DNA of 8,280 nt from Nautiliaceae bacterium (lineage in GTDB: Bacteria > Campylobacterota > Campylobacteria > Campylobacterales > Nautiliaceae). Shown here in pieces: positions 1-7,064 of this stretch (position 1 is the stretch's first letter; each line of letters starts with the position of its first letter). The stretch covers positions 1 to 8,280 of the forward strand of contig JAMOSM010000117.1 in NCBI GenBank assembly GCA_027063075.1, given 5' to 3'. A program made the translations under genes and the position numbers. Below the pieces are notes generated by a model, which saw nothing but the letters and a program-made list of their open reading frames with translations, was not told the DNA's origin and did not search any database.

Positions 1-420
1 AATGCTACTCTTCACAGGTTTTTATTAACTCTTTCATCTTTGGTAAAATCTGGTATTCCTCTTTTAGAAGCTTTAAAAATCAGCAAAGGTATTATCTCAA
101 ATGAAGTTATGAAAGAAAAAATTGATGTAATGATTAAAGGTATTAATCAGGGTAGAAGTTTAGCCGAAATGCTTGCAGAAACGCAGTTGGTGAATTTTAT
201 AGCTCTTAGGATGATTAGTGCAGGGGAGGAATCAGGGGAGCTTGATATGATGCTTAATAATGCAGCAAAATATTATGAAGACAGGTTTCAAGATATTATT
301 GACAATATGCAAGCAGCAATTGAGCCTATAATGCTGACAGTTATAGGTGGGCTTGTACTGCTTTTAGCTCTTGGTATTTTTATGCCGATGTGGAATTTAG
401 CAAGTGCGGTAAAACACTAA
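1..420 (+). CDS. Type II secretion / type IV pilus inner-membrane platform protein (GspF/PilC family), 3' end only
   Basis: The frame is open from the first base, so this is the C-terminal 139 residues of a longer gene whose start lies outside the window. A TTG at 40 is an internal codon and not the start, because the family-typical text just upstream (HRFLLTLSSLVKSG) is in frame. The fragment matches the second T2SF domain: 'SGIPLLEALKIS', then 'GRSLAEML', then 'MISAGEESGELDMML', and finally a hydrophobic segment 'EPIMLTVIGGLVLLLALGIF' near the C terminus. Family members sit in the inner membrane at the base of type IV pilus or type II secretion machines and couple cytoplasmic ATPases to pilin assembly. 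A pilT gene lies about 1.9 kb downstream but in another transcription unit. Which machine it serves (pilus or secretion) cannot be decided from this piece. Its stop codon (418-420) directly abuts the convergent gene. Confidence 0.88.
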   Translation, partial: NATLHRFLLTLSSLVKSGIPLLEALKISKGIISNEVMKEKIDVMIKGINQGRSLAEMLAETQLVNFIALRMISAGEESGELDMMLNNAAKYYEDRFQDIIDNMQAAIEPIMLTVIGGLVLLLALGIFMPMWNLASAVKH

Positions 421-720
421 TTATTTTTCAAATTCTTCTAAATCGTCCTCTTCTTTATTTATTTTATAGTTTTTGTATTTCGGGTTTTTTGCTACTTCAT
501 CAAGTTCTTTTTTTATTTTTTTGTATTCAATTCTTATATTCATAATAGCAGCACTGACTCCCCAAAATACTCCAAGCCAAAGTAGCCATTCTTTATTAAA
601 AGTGTTTTTCATCCAAACACCAAGTCCAATTCCCATTAAAATTGCTACAACTATAGAAATACCAAGTGAGAGCTTTTCAGCTCCCTCAATGGTTTTCCCA
701 ATTTTTCCTTTTTTTTCCAT
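421..720 (-). CDS. Small two-helix membrane protein, AtpZ/AtpI-like
   Basis: A 99-residue protein with two predicted membrane helices (about residues 17-37 and 44-64). They are joined by a short loop and flanked by a basic N terminus and a charged Lys/Glu-rich tail (65-99). The helices are glycine-rich ('GIGLGVWM', 'LGVFWGVSAAIMNI'), the layout of AtpZ/AtpI family proteins. Some members of that family help assemble the ATP synthase c-ring or act with it in Mg2+/Ca2+ transport. The assignment rests on topology and size and not on a diagnostic motif, and no atp gene is in view. The ATG (718-720) overlaps the hemL stop by one base (TAATG), so it is probably translated by coupling from the hemL mRNA, with AAAGAG just upstream as a weak ribosome site. 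The stop at 421-423 touches the convergent GspF/PilC stop with no spacer. Confidence 0.7.
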   Translation of the reverse strand: MEKKGKIGKTIEGAEKLSLGISIVVAILMGIGLGVWMKNTFNKEWLLWLGVFWGVSAAIMNIRIEYKKIKKELDEVAKNPKYKNYKINKEEDDLEEFEK

Positions 721-1976
721 TAAATCTCTTTTGCTATTTTTTTGTATGTATTTATTGTATTTTCAATATCTTCATCTTTCATAGGTGTGCAGATAAAACC
801 TGTTTCATAAGCGCTTGGTGCAAAATAAAATCCTTCTTTTAACATTTTATTATGAAATTTAGCATATCTTTTTGTATCAGATGTATTTACTTCGTCAAAA
901 TTTTCAGGAAGGATTGAATTAAAGAAAAATCCAAACATAGAACCTACTACGTTATAATTAAAATCAACTCCGTTTTCTTGGCTTATTTTTTTCATTTCAC
1001 TCATAAGTTTTTTTGCTTTTTCTTCTAAACTTTTGTAAATTTCAGGATTTTGTTTTAATTTTTTAATAGTGGCAAGTCCTGCACTCATAGCAACAGGGTT
1101 TCCCGATAGAGTTCCTGCCTGATATACAGGTCCAACAGGACTTAGCAACTGCATTATTTCTTTTTTACCTGCAAAAGCACCAACTGGCATACCGCCTCCA
1201 ATTACCTTACCAAAGGTTACAATGTCGGCTTTTATTCCATAAATATCATAACTTCCTCTAAGTCCTGCTCTAAATCCGCTCATTACTTCATCAAAAATTA
1301 AAACCGCTCCGTAATGGTTACAAACTTCTCTTAGTTCAGCTAAAAATTCTTTTTTAGCCGGAACTAAGCTCATATTTCCGGCAATCGGTTCAATTATTAC
1401 ACATCCGACATCCCCTTTTTCAAAGCACTCTTTAACGGAATTGATGTCGTTGTATTTAGCAAGAAGGGTATGTTTTGTAAAATCTTTTGGAACTCCCGGA
1501 GAGCTTGGAACACCAAATGTTGCGGCACCGCTTCCGGCACTAACAAGCAGACTGTCGCTGTGTCCGTGATAGCATCCTTCAAATTTTATAATGTCATCTT
1601 TTCCTGAATAAGCTCTAGCAAGTCTTATTGCACTCATTGTAGCCTCAGTTCCGCTATTTACAAAACGGATTAAATCAAGATGAGGAAACAGTTCAAGAAC
1701 TTCTTTTGCAAGTTCAACTTCAACTTTTGTAGGAGCACCAAAGCTTACCCCTTTTTTTACCGCTTCAATTATGGCTTCTTCGATTGTTTCATCACAATGA
1801 CCAAAAATTAATGGTCCCCAGCTTTGAATATAATCTAGATATCTGTTTCCTTCAATATCCCAGATATAAGCACCTTTTCCTCTTTCAATAAAAGGAGGCT
1901 CACCGCCTACGCTTTTAAATGCACGAACCGGAGAATTTACCCCGCCTACTATATATTTTTGAGCTTCTTTTATCAT
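720..1976 (-). CDS. hemL: Glutamate-1-semialdehyde 2,1-aminomutase
   Basis: This PLP enzyme converts glutamate-1-semialdehyde to 5-aminolevulinate, the last step of the C5 route to haem and other tetrapyrroles, in the cytosol. The 418-residue product shows '[10 protein letters not shown]' (11-20), 'NSGTEA' (107-112), 'YHGHSD' (136-141), '[10 protein letters not shown]' (227-236) and the PLP-lysine motif 'TFGKVIGGG', with Lys257 as the expected Schiff-base residue. I chose the ATG at 1974-1976 because AAGGA lies 6 bases upstream (complement of 1983-1987) and the protein begins '[12 protein letters not shown]', which aligns with the family N terminus although it is several residues shorter than usual. 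The frame stays open a further 210 bases, but that part is antisense to gatC and reads as low-complexity Ser/Ile/Phe, so it is not coding. The AtpZ-like gene follows, overlapping by one base. Confidence 0.97.
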   Translation of the reverse strand: MIKEAQKYIVGGVNSPVRAFKSVGGEPPFIERGKGAYIWDIEGNRYLDYIQSWGPLIFGHCDETIEEAIIEAVKKGVSFGAPTKVEVELAKEVLELFPHLDLIRFVNSGTEATMSAIRLARAYSGKDDIIKFEGCYHGHSDSLLVSAGSGAATFGVPSSPGVPKDFTKHTLLAKYNDINSVKECFEKGDVGCVIIEPIAGNMSLVPAKKEFLAELREVCNHYGAVLIFDEVMSGFRAGLRGSYDIYGIKADIVTFGKVIGGGMPVGAFAGKKEIMQLLSPVGPVYQAGTLSGNPVAMSAGLATIKKLKQNPEIYKSLEEKAKKLMSEMKKISQENGVDFNYNVVGSMFGFFFNSILPENFDEVNTSDTKRYAKFHNKMLKEGFYFAPSAYETGFICTPMKDEDIENTINTYKKIAKEI

Positions 1977-1990
1977 ATTCTTTCCTTTTT

Positions 1991-1999
1991 TGTTAAAAT
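1991..1999 (+). promoter_or_regulatory. Candidate extended -10 box of gatC-pilT-queA
   Basis: The plus strand reads TGTTAAAAT, an extended -10 form (TGn followed by TAAAAT at 1994-1999). A start about 7 bases downstream would give a leader of roughly 14 bases before the gatC ATG at 2020, including the AAAGG ribosome site at 2009-2013. It shares two bases with the hemL TATAAT on the other strand. This is a motif match only. Confidence 0.4.
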
Positions 2000-2003
2000 T
2001 ATA
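1998..2003 (-). promoter_or_regulatory. Candidate -10 box of hemL
   Basis: The minus strand reads a perfect TATAAT here (plus-strand ATTATA). It is about 20 bases upstream of the hemL ATG, with the AAGGA ribosome site in between, so the leader would be roughly 15 bases. No good -35 is seen, which is common for campylobacterotal sigma70 promoters. The box overlaps the candidate gatC -10 by two bases. The surroundings are AT-rich, so chance matches are easy. Confidence 0.5.
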
Positions 2004-2019
2004 CAAAAAAAGGCTGAAG

Positions 2020-2301
2020 ATGAAAATTGATGAAAAGTTAATTAAAAGACTTGAAAATTTAGCAATGATAGAAATTGAAGATAAAGAAAAAATGGCAAAA
2101 GATTTAGCAGAAATTGTTGAATTTGTTGAGATGTTAAACGAACTTGATACTACCGGAGTTGAAGCAACTTTTTCAACTCTTAACAACCCAACGCCTTTAA
2201 GAGAAGATGAACCTGTAAAAAGTGATATTATAAAAGATGTATTAGCTCACGCTCCAAAAGCAAAAGACGGATATTTTATAGTTCCAAAAATTATAGAATA
2301 A
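2020..2301 (+). CDS. gatC: Aspartyl/glutamyl-tRNA(Asn/Gln) amidotransferase subunit C
   Basis: GatC is the small scaffold subunit of the GatCAB complex, which converts Glu-tRNA(Gln) and Asp-tRNA(Asn) to the amidated forms using glutamine. The 93-residue product has the usual size and order: a helical N terminus ('[16 protein letters not shown]', about 8-24), a middle helix ('[14 protein letters not shown]', 31-44), then the family's extended tail with 'PLREDEP' (59-65) and '[10 protein letters not shown]' at the C terminus. I chose the ATG at 2020 over an upstream in-frame TTG (1990) because AAAGG sits 6 bases before it and the N terminus then fits the family. gatA and gatB are not in the window, so the complex is encoded in scattered loci. 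It is the first gene of the gatC-pilT-queA run; pilT begins 9 bases after its stop. Confidence 0.95.
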   Translation: MKIDEKLIKRLENLAMIEIEDKEKMAKDLAEIVEFVEMLNELDTTGVEATFSTLNNPTPLREDEPVKSDIIKDVLAHAPKAKDGYFIVPKIIE

Positions 2302-2310
2302 GGTATAAAA

Positions 2311-3378
2311 ATGGCAATTAACTTTTCTTTAGACGAATTATTAGCAAGTATTGTCCAGTATAAAGCAAGTGATTTACATTTAGTTGCAAATGCCGAACCT
2401 ATGTTAAGACTTGATGGGAAATTAATTCCTTTAAATTTGCCAAAGCTTAAGAATGAAGATATTATAAGACTTTGTTATGCAGTTTTAACAGATGAGCAAA
2501 AAAAGACTTTAGAAGAAGAGCTTGAACTTGACTTTGCTTTTGAAACTCCTGGGGTAGGAAGGTTTAGGGCAAATTACTATTATGAAAGAGGTTCTTTAGC
2601 TGCTGCTTTTAGGATTATTCCTCCAAGACCTTTAAGTCTTGATGAGTTAAACGCCCCATCTATTTTTAAGGATTTGGTAAAAAGGGATAAAGGCCTTGTT
2701 CTTGTGACAGGTCCGACAGGTTCTGGTAAATCGACAACTCTTGCTGCAATGCTAAATGAAATAAATAATACTTCTCAAAAGCATATTATTACTATTGAAG
2801 ACCCTATAGAATTTGTGCATCCTCATAAAAAATCTATTTTTTCTCAAAGGGAAGTAGGACGTGATACAAAATCATTTCTTAGAGCTTTAAAATCTGCATT
2901 AAGGGAAGACCCGGATGTTATATTAATCGGTGAGATGAGAGACAGAGAAACTATAGGTGCCGCTTTAACTGCGGCGGAAACCGGGCATTTGGTGTTTGGT
3001 ACGTTACATACAAACTCTGCCGATCAGACTATTAACAGGATTGTAAATGTTTTCCCAGCAGAAGAGCAAGACCAGATTAGGACTCAGCTTTCTATGGCTT
3101 TAGCAAGTGTAATTGCTCAAGTTTTAATTCCGAAAATAGGAGGGGGAAGGGTAGCAGCTCATGAAATTATGATTAATAACCCTGCCATTTCAAACCTTAT
3201 TCGTGAAAATAAAATTCCTCAAATTTACTCTCAAATGCAGTTAAATCAAGGGGTTACCGGAATGCAGACAATGAATCAGGCTTTAGCAGACTTGGTAAGA
3301 CGTCATATTATCTCAAAAGAGGATGCAATGGCAAAAACTACAAAACCTGATGAATTAAGGAAATTGATTGGAGCTTAA
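2311..3378 (+). CDS. pilT: Type IV pilus retraction ATPase PilT
   Basis: A cytoplasmic hexameric ATPase that drives disassembly of type IV pili, giving twitching motility or DNA uptake. The 355-residue product has the PilT layout: an N-terminal PAS-like domain with 'ASDLHLV' (19-25) and 'PMLRLDGK' (30-37), Walker A 'GPTGSGKST' (134-142), Asp box 'TIEDPIEF' (161-168), Walker B 'VILIGEMRD' (203-211) and His box 'TGHLVFGTLHTNSA' (224-237). The C-terminal 'AISNLIREN' (292-300) corresponds to the AIRNLIRE signature that separates PilT from the extension ATPases PilB/GspE. Length is normal and all catalytic elements are present. AAGG at 2300-2303, overlapping the gatC stop, precedes the ATG. queA starts inside its last codons. 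It may act with the GspF/PilC-like protein at 1-420, though that is inferred from family role alone. Confidence 0.95.
   Translation: MAINFSLDELLASIVQYKASDLHLVANAEPMLRLDGKLIPLNLPKLKNEDIIRLCYAVLTDEQKKTLEEELELDFAFETPGVGRFRANYYYERGSLAAAFRIIPPRPLSLDELNAPSIFKDLVKRDKGLVLVTGPTGSGKSTTLAAMLNEINNTSQKHIITIEDPIEFVHPHKKSIFSQREVGRDTKSFLRALKSALREDPDVILIGEMRDRETIGAALTAAETGHLVFGTLHTNSADQTINRIVNVFPAEEQDQIRTQLSMALASVIAQVLIPKIGGGRVAAHEIMINNPAISNLIRENKIPQIYSQMQLNQGVTGMQTMNQALADLVRRHIISKEDAMAKTTKPDELRKLIGA
3357..3370 (+). promoter_or_regulatory. Ribosome site and TTG start of queA inside pilT
   Basis: AAGGA at 3357-3361, a 6-base spacer, then TTG at 3368-3370, all within the last pilT codons. There is no ATG or GTG near the family N terminus, so this site decides the start. 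Confidence 0.7.
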
Positions 3379-4378
3379 AGATTTGCTTGTTAGCAGTTAT
3401 GATTATAAGCTGCCAGAAGAGCTTATAGCCAAGTATCCTGTAAGTCCAAGGGATAGTGCAAAGCTCTTGGTTTATGACAGAAAAAAAGATAGAATTATAC
3501 ATACTGTATTTAGAAATATCTTAGATTTTGTAGGAGATAAAAGATTTGTTTTTAACAATACGAAAGTAATTAAAGCCAGAATTTATGGCAAAAAAGAGAC
3601 AGGCGGAAAAATTGAGTTACTTTTAAATAGACCGTTTGAAGATAAGTTTTTGGTATATATAAGGGGAAAAGTAAAAAAAGGAAGCGTTTTATATTTTGAT
3701 GAGGGTTTAGAAGCTAAAGTAGTTGAGCTTTTAGAAGACGGAAGCAGGGTGGTTGAGTTTTTTCAAAACGGGAAAAAACTTGAATTTTTAGAACTTGTAA
3801 AAATTTTAGAAAGTATCGGGCACATTCCCCTGCCTCCTTATATTAAAAGAAGTGATGAAAAACTAGATGAAAGGGAGTATCAAACAGTATTTGCAAAAAA
3901 AGAAGGAGCCGTTGCAGCTCCTACTGCAAGTTTGCATTTTACTTCCGAGCTTCTTGATAAAATTCAAAAAAAGGCATACCTCACTTTGCATGTAGGTGCC
4001 GGGACTTTTAAACCGGTTGAAGTTGATGATATAAGAGAGCATAAAATGCACAGCGAATATTTTGAAATTCCCCCTTTGACTGCAAAAATTCTTGATAGTA
4101 AGGAAGAAATTGTAGCTGTAGGGACGACTTCGACCAGGACAATAGAGTATTATGCAAGAACTAAAAAGCTTAAGGGGGAGTGTGATTTATTTTTAAATCC
4201 TTTAAATCCTCCAATAAGGGTAAATCATCTTTTAACAAACTTTCATCTTCCAAAATCAACTCTTATAATGCTTGTAGCTTCATTTATAGGTAGAGAAAAA
4301 ACACTTGAGATTTATAAAGAAGCAATTAAAAACAGATATAGATTTTATTCTTACGGAGATGCAATGCTTATAATATAA
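3368..4378 (+). CDS. queA: S-adenosylmethionine:tRNA ribosyltransferase-isomerase
   Basis: QueA transfers and isomerises the ribosyl moiety of S-adenosylmethionine onto preQ1 at tRNA position 34, forming epoxyqueuosine on the way to queuosine. The 336-residue product is full length, with 'SSYDYKLPEELIAKYP' (9-24), 'FNNTKVIKARIYG' (62-74), 'GHIPLPPYIKR' (151-161), 'GAVAAPTASLHF' (180-191), 'LHVGAGTFKPV' (207-217), 'VGTTSTRTIE' (251-260), 'NFHLPKSTLIML' (291-302) and the C-terminal 'YRFYSYGDAML'. I chose the TTG at 3368 because AAGGA (3357-3361) lies 6 bases upstream and campylobacterotal QueA proteins have a few residues before 'SSYDY'. A second TTG at 3383 is less well placed. The start overlaps the pilT stop by 11 bases, so translation is probably coupled. 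A hairpin follows the stop immediately. Confidence 0.95.
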   Translation: MELKDLLVSSYDYKLPEELIAKYPVSPRDSAKLLVYDRKKDRIIHTVFRNILDFVGDKRFVFNNTKVIKARIYGKKETGGKIELLLNRPFEDKFLVYIRGKVKKGSVLYFDEGLEAKVVELLEDGSRVVEFFQNGKKLEFLELVKILESIGHIPLPPYIKRSDEKLDEREYQTVFAKKEGAVAAPTASLHFTSELLDKIQKKAYLTLHVGAGTFKPVEVDDIREHKMHSEYFEIPPLTAKILDSKEEIVAVGTTSTRTIEYYARTKKLKGECDLFLNPLNPPIRVNHLLTNFHLPKSTLIMLVASFIGREKTLEIYKEAIKNRYRFYSYGDAMLII

Positions 4379-4393
4379 CCCGGAAAATCCGGG
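4379..4393. terminator. Compact GC hairpin between convergent queA and trx
   Basis: CCCGGA (4379-4384), loop AAA, TCCGGG (4388-4393): a perfect 6-bp stem in an otherwise AT-rich stretch. It almost fills the 18-base gap between the queA stop and the trx stop. Neither side has a proper U run; the minus-strand side is followed by TTATATT, the plus side by AAATTAG. It could serve as a bidirectional terminator or transcript-end stabiliser, but termination strength is uncertain. Confidence 0.55.
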
Positions 4394-4396
4394 AAA

Positions 4397-4837
4397 TTAG
4401 CCATTTACTATTTTATCTACCCACATAGCAAACTGAAATTCAGGCAATGCACCCATTGCTCTGTCAATTTCGGCTCCGTCTTTAATAGCTACGATTGTAG
4501 GAATGCTTCTAATTCCAAATTTTGCCGCAATTTGCGGAACTTCTTCAGTATTTACTTTTAAAAAGTTAGCTTTTAGCGGGAACTGTTGTGCCACTTTTTC
4601 AAAAGTCGGTGCAAACATTTGACAAGGACCACACCATACAGCCCAAAAGTCTATAATTACAGGAACTGTTACATTTTTTATAATTTTGTTAAATTCGGCT
4701 TCATTTTCTATTTTTATAGGTTTGTTATCTAGTAAGTTTCCTTTACAGACTCCACAAACAGCTTTTTTATATTCATCTTTTTTTGGCAGTTTGTTTAGAC
4801 TTTTACAATGCGGACACGCTATTACAATAGTTTCCAT
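4397..4837 (-). CDS. trxC: Thioredoxin with N-terminal zinc ribbon (thioredoxin 2 / TrxC type)
   Basis: A cytosolic disulfide reductase. The 146-residue product has an N-terminal zinc-ribbon of two CXXC pairs, 'CPHC' (8-11) and 'CGVC' (28-31). A full thioredoxin fold follows: 'VIIDFWAVWCGPC' with active-site Cys69 and Cys72, 'KVNTEE' (94-99) and the cis-proline loop 'SIPT' (111-114, Pro113). This two-part arrangement and the size match thioredoxin 2 (TrxC) and not the roughly 105-residue thioredoxin 1. In characterised TrxC proteins the ribbon binds zinc and tunes redox behaviour, and the gene is often linked to oxidative stress; whether that holds here is inference. The ATG (4835-4837) is preceded by a strong GGAGG. 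The gene lies downstream of mutS2 on the same strand but has its own strong candidate promoter in the 55-base gap. Confidence 0.9.
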   Translation of the reverse strand: METIVIACPHCKSLNKLPKKDEYKKAVCGVCKGNLLDNKPIKIENEAEFNKIIKNVTVPVIIDFWAVWCGPCQMFAPTFEKVAQQFPLKANFLKVNTEEVPQIAAKFGIRSIPTIVAIKDGAEIDRAMGALPEFQFAMWVDKIVNG

Positions 4838-4863
4838 AATTCCCCTCCATTATTTTTAGTGTG

Positions 4864-4892
4864 ATTGTATCAAGTTTATTAAGTTTTGTCAA
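4864..4892 (-). promoter_or_regulatory. Near-consensus sigma70 promoter of trx
   Basis: On the minus strand: TTGACA (complement of 4887-4892), a 17-base spacer (4870-4886), then TACAAT (4864-4869) preceded by TGA, an extended -10. The expected transcript start is near 4857, giving a leader of about 20 bases that contains the GGAGG ribosome site. The -35 begins directly after the mutS2 stop codon. A perfect -35 with ideal spacing plus an extended -10 is hard to ascribe to chance. Confidence 0.8.
4869..4886 (-). repeat. Tandem 9-bp repeat in the trx promoter spacer
   Basis: The minus strand reads AAACTTAAT (4878-4886) immediately followed by AAACTTGAT (4869-4877), identical at 8 of 9 positions. 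The pair runs from the base after the -35 to the first base of the -10. It could be an operator half-site pair or chance in AT-rich DNA. Confidence 0.5.
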
Positions 4893-7061
4893 TTACAGTT
4901 TTACAATTTTAGCTCCATATCCTCCCATATGTGGCGGAGCGTCTTTAAATTCTTTTACAAGTGGATGATTTTTAAGTAAATCGGTAATTCCTTTTGCTAA
5001 AATTCCTTTACCCATCCCGTGATAAATCCACACTTCTTCAAGTCCTGCAAGTGCTGCTTTGTTAAGATATTCTTCTGTCTTTTCAAGCGCTTCTTCAAGT
5101 CTTAACCCGTGTAAATCGAGTTTTATATCGACGCTTTTTGGTTTAGGTTTATAGATTTTACTCTCTTTTTTAATAGGCACAAGATATGGTTTTAGGGCTG
5201 ATTTTGAAATTAAAAGTTTTTTTCCGTCAAACTCAACTAATGCGTTTTTCCCTTTTATTTCTATAATTTTTCCAACACTGCTTTTGTATTTTACGTTGTC
5301 GCCTATTTTAAATTCTCTGTTTATTTCTTCTTTTTTGATTTTAATGTTTGATTTTATTTTATTTGCTTCATTTAATTTTCTGTGGGCTTCTCGGATATCT
5401 TTAGCTTTTATTGCTTCTTTTGCGGCTTTTATTGCGGCATTGAACTCTTTTTGGAGTTTTTCCTGTTCTTTTTGAAGTTTAGTGTTTAGCTCTTCTTTTT
5501 GTCTAAGAAGTGATTCTTTTAAAAATTTTACATTTTCAAATTCACTTTCAAGCTCTTTTATTTTCTGTTTTTGTTCGAATTCAAGACGAGCCGATTTTTC
5601 TATTAAAACATCAAGTTTTTCAAGGTCTTCACTATACTCTTTTTTTGCTTTTTCAATAATATTAAAAGGAATTCCGTATCTTTTTGCTGTCTCAAATGCG
5701 TAACTTTTTCCAATTGTTCCTTTAATAAATTCGTATGTAGGTTTTTGATTTTTTTCATCATAAATTGCAGCAAGAAGTTCAACCTCTTCGTTTTGAGCAA
5801 GAAGGGTGGCTAAGCGTTTATGGTGGGTTGTTATTACAATTCGGTTTTTTTTCATAAGCTCTTCGATTATTACCTTAAATAAACTTGCAGCTTCGTTTGC
5901 ATCAGTTCCAAGTTCAATTTCATCAACGCCTATTAAATAGTTTTCTTTTCCAAAGACTTCTTTAAATTCTTTAATTCTTCCTGCAAAAGTAGATATGTCG
6001 TTTTTTACGTTTTGAGGGTCGTCAATTATCGGTTTTATTTCTTTAAAGTGTGGAATTACCGAATTTTCCCTAATTTTCATAGGAAGCAGGTATTTACTCA
6101 TAAAAGCTGCACTTAAAATTGATTTAAGTAGCATCGTTTTTCCACCGGCATTTACCCCTGTTATTATTAAAACTTGTTTGTCCCACTCTAAATTTATAGG
6201 TTTACACTCTTTAAGTGCCGGGTGACAAAAATCTCTTAAATACATTTTTTTTGTTTTAAATGAAGGCATTATAAATTCAAGATTTTCGTTTTTTGCCATA
6301 AAAACACGAGCTTGGAGTGCGTCGAATTTATCAAACTCTTTGTTGATAAACTCTAAAAATTTAACCCATTTTCTTAAAGTTTCACTGAAAATTTTTGCTA
6401 TTTCATAAAGTTTTTCTTCTTTTACGCTTTCAAGCTCATCAAGCTGTTTTTTTATTTTTTCAATTCCTCTTGGAAATACATAAAAAAATCCACCGCTGCT
6501 TCTTCCAAGAATTTCTGCATCAAGGACTTTATTGTATCCGCCTCTAACTAATAGACACTCTTCTCCTCCTTGAAGATGGATTGATTTATCTACTAAAAAC
6601 GGCTCTAATTTTCTTGAGTTTAGGTATTTATAGAGCTGTTGGCGAATTAGGGCTTTTTTCTCTTTTATTCTTTCATTTATCAAATCAATTTCTTCAAAGC
6701 CAATTACTTCGCCTTTTTCATTGTAATGTTTTAAAATATTTTCTATTTCATTTGGAATTTTAATCTTATCAAACCATTCAGCTAAATCTGACCAGTTTCT
6801 GCTTTTTAGATATTTAAAATAGTTGATTATTTTTACAAATTCAAAAATCTGGTCGTGTTTTAGGTTTCCGTATTTTTTTAGATGCATAATTTCTGTATCA
6901 AGATTTTTTACAGAAGGAGGGGATTTAAAGTCTTTATTAGAGAGTTTGTTTAGATATTCATAGTTTTTTCTGATATCCCCTTCTAAAAAGTACTCTTTAT
7001 TCCTTGCAAAAAGGCTTTTTAGTTTTTTTATGTAATCTGTTAAGTCAAGTTTTTGTATCAT
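4893..7061 (-). CDS. mutS2: MutS2 family ATPase/endonuclease with C-terminal Smr domain
   Basis: MutS2 proteins bind branched nucleic acids and have been linked to suppression of recombination and oxidative-damage repair (Helicobacter), and to rescue of collided ribosomes (Bacillus); they lack the MutS mismatch-recognition domain. In this 722-residue protein, a helical MutS III-like core (about 1-290) is followed by Walker A 'GVNAGGKT' (302-309), 'DISTFAG' (355-361), Walker B 'LIGVDE' (376-381) with 'IELGTDANEAASL' (382-394), and 'TTHH' (411-414). A long Lys/Glu-rich coiled coil (about 468-583), a small beta segment (584-625) and the Smr nuclease domain (646-722) follow, the last with 'LDLHGL' (648-653) and 'HGMGKG' (681-686). 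The length suits the shorter epsilonproteobacterial forms. The ATG lies 3 bases after the carbonic anhydrase stop, with its AAGG ribosome site inside that gene, so the two are co-transcribed. Confidence 0.96.
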   Translation of the reverse strand: MIQKLDLTDYIKKLKSLFARNKEYFLEGDIRKNYEYLNKLSNKDFKSPPSVKNLDTEIMHLKKYGNLKHDQIFEFVKIINYFKYLKSRNWSDLAEWFDKIKIPNEIENILKHYNEKGEVIGFEEIDLINERIKEKKALIRQQLYKYLNSRKLEPFLVDKSIHLQGGEECLLVRGGYNKVLDAEILGRSSGGFFYVFPRGIEKIKKQLDELESVKEEKLYEIAKIFSETLRKWVKFLEFINKEFDKFDALQARVFMAKNENLEFIMPSFKTKKMYLRDFCHPALKECKPINLEWDKQVLIITGVNAGGKTMLLKSILSAAFMSKYLLPMKIRENSVIPHFKEIKPIIDDPQNVKNDISTFAGRIKEFKEVFGKENYLIGVDEIELGTDANEAASLFKVIIEELMKKNRIVITTHHKRLATLLAQNEEVELLAAIYDEKNQKPTYEFIKGTIGKSYAFETAKRYGIPFNIIEKAKKEYSEDLEKLDVLIEKSARLEFEQKQKIKELESEFENVKFLKESLLRQKEELNTKLQKEQEKLQKEFNAAIKAAKEAIKAKDIREAHRKLNEANKIKSNIKIKKEEINREFKIGDNVKYKSSVGKIIEIKGKNALVEFDGKKLLISKSALKPYLVPIKKESKIYKPKPKSVDIKLDLHGLRLEEALEKTEEYLNKAALAGLEEVWIYHGMGKGILAKGITDLLKNHPLVKEFKDAPPHMGGYGAKIVKL

Positions 7062-7064
7062 TTT

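Noticed and set aside
403..430. Intrinsic terminator after the GspF/PilC gene
   Set aside because: The stem is only 4 bp with an 8-base loop; too weak to list as a terminator despite the T-rich run after it.
473..784. Plus-strand hydrophobic open frame opposite the AtpZ-like gene and the hemL 3' end
   Set aside because: It crosses two well-supported genes on the other strand, has no ribosome site, and its Phe/Ser/Ile composition is that expected of a mirror frame.
1977..2186. Long N-terminal extension of hemL (about 70 more residues)
   Set aside because: It is antisense to gatC and reads as low-complexity Ser/Ile/Phe with no HemL similarity. The ATG at 1974-1976 has a good ribosome site and a family-like N terminus.
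5284..5703. Plus-strand open frames rich in Phe/Ser opposite the mutS2 coiled coil
   Set aside because: They are mirror frames of Lys/Glu-rich codons; the mutS2 frame is continuous and carries all expected motifs.
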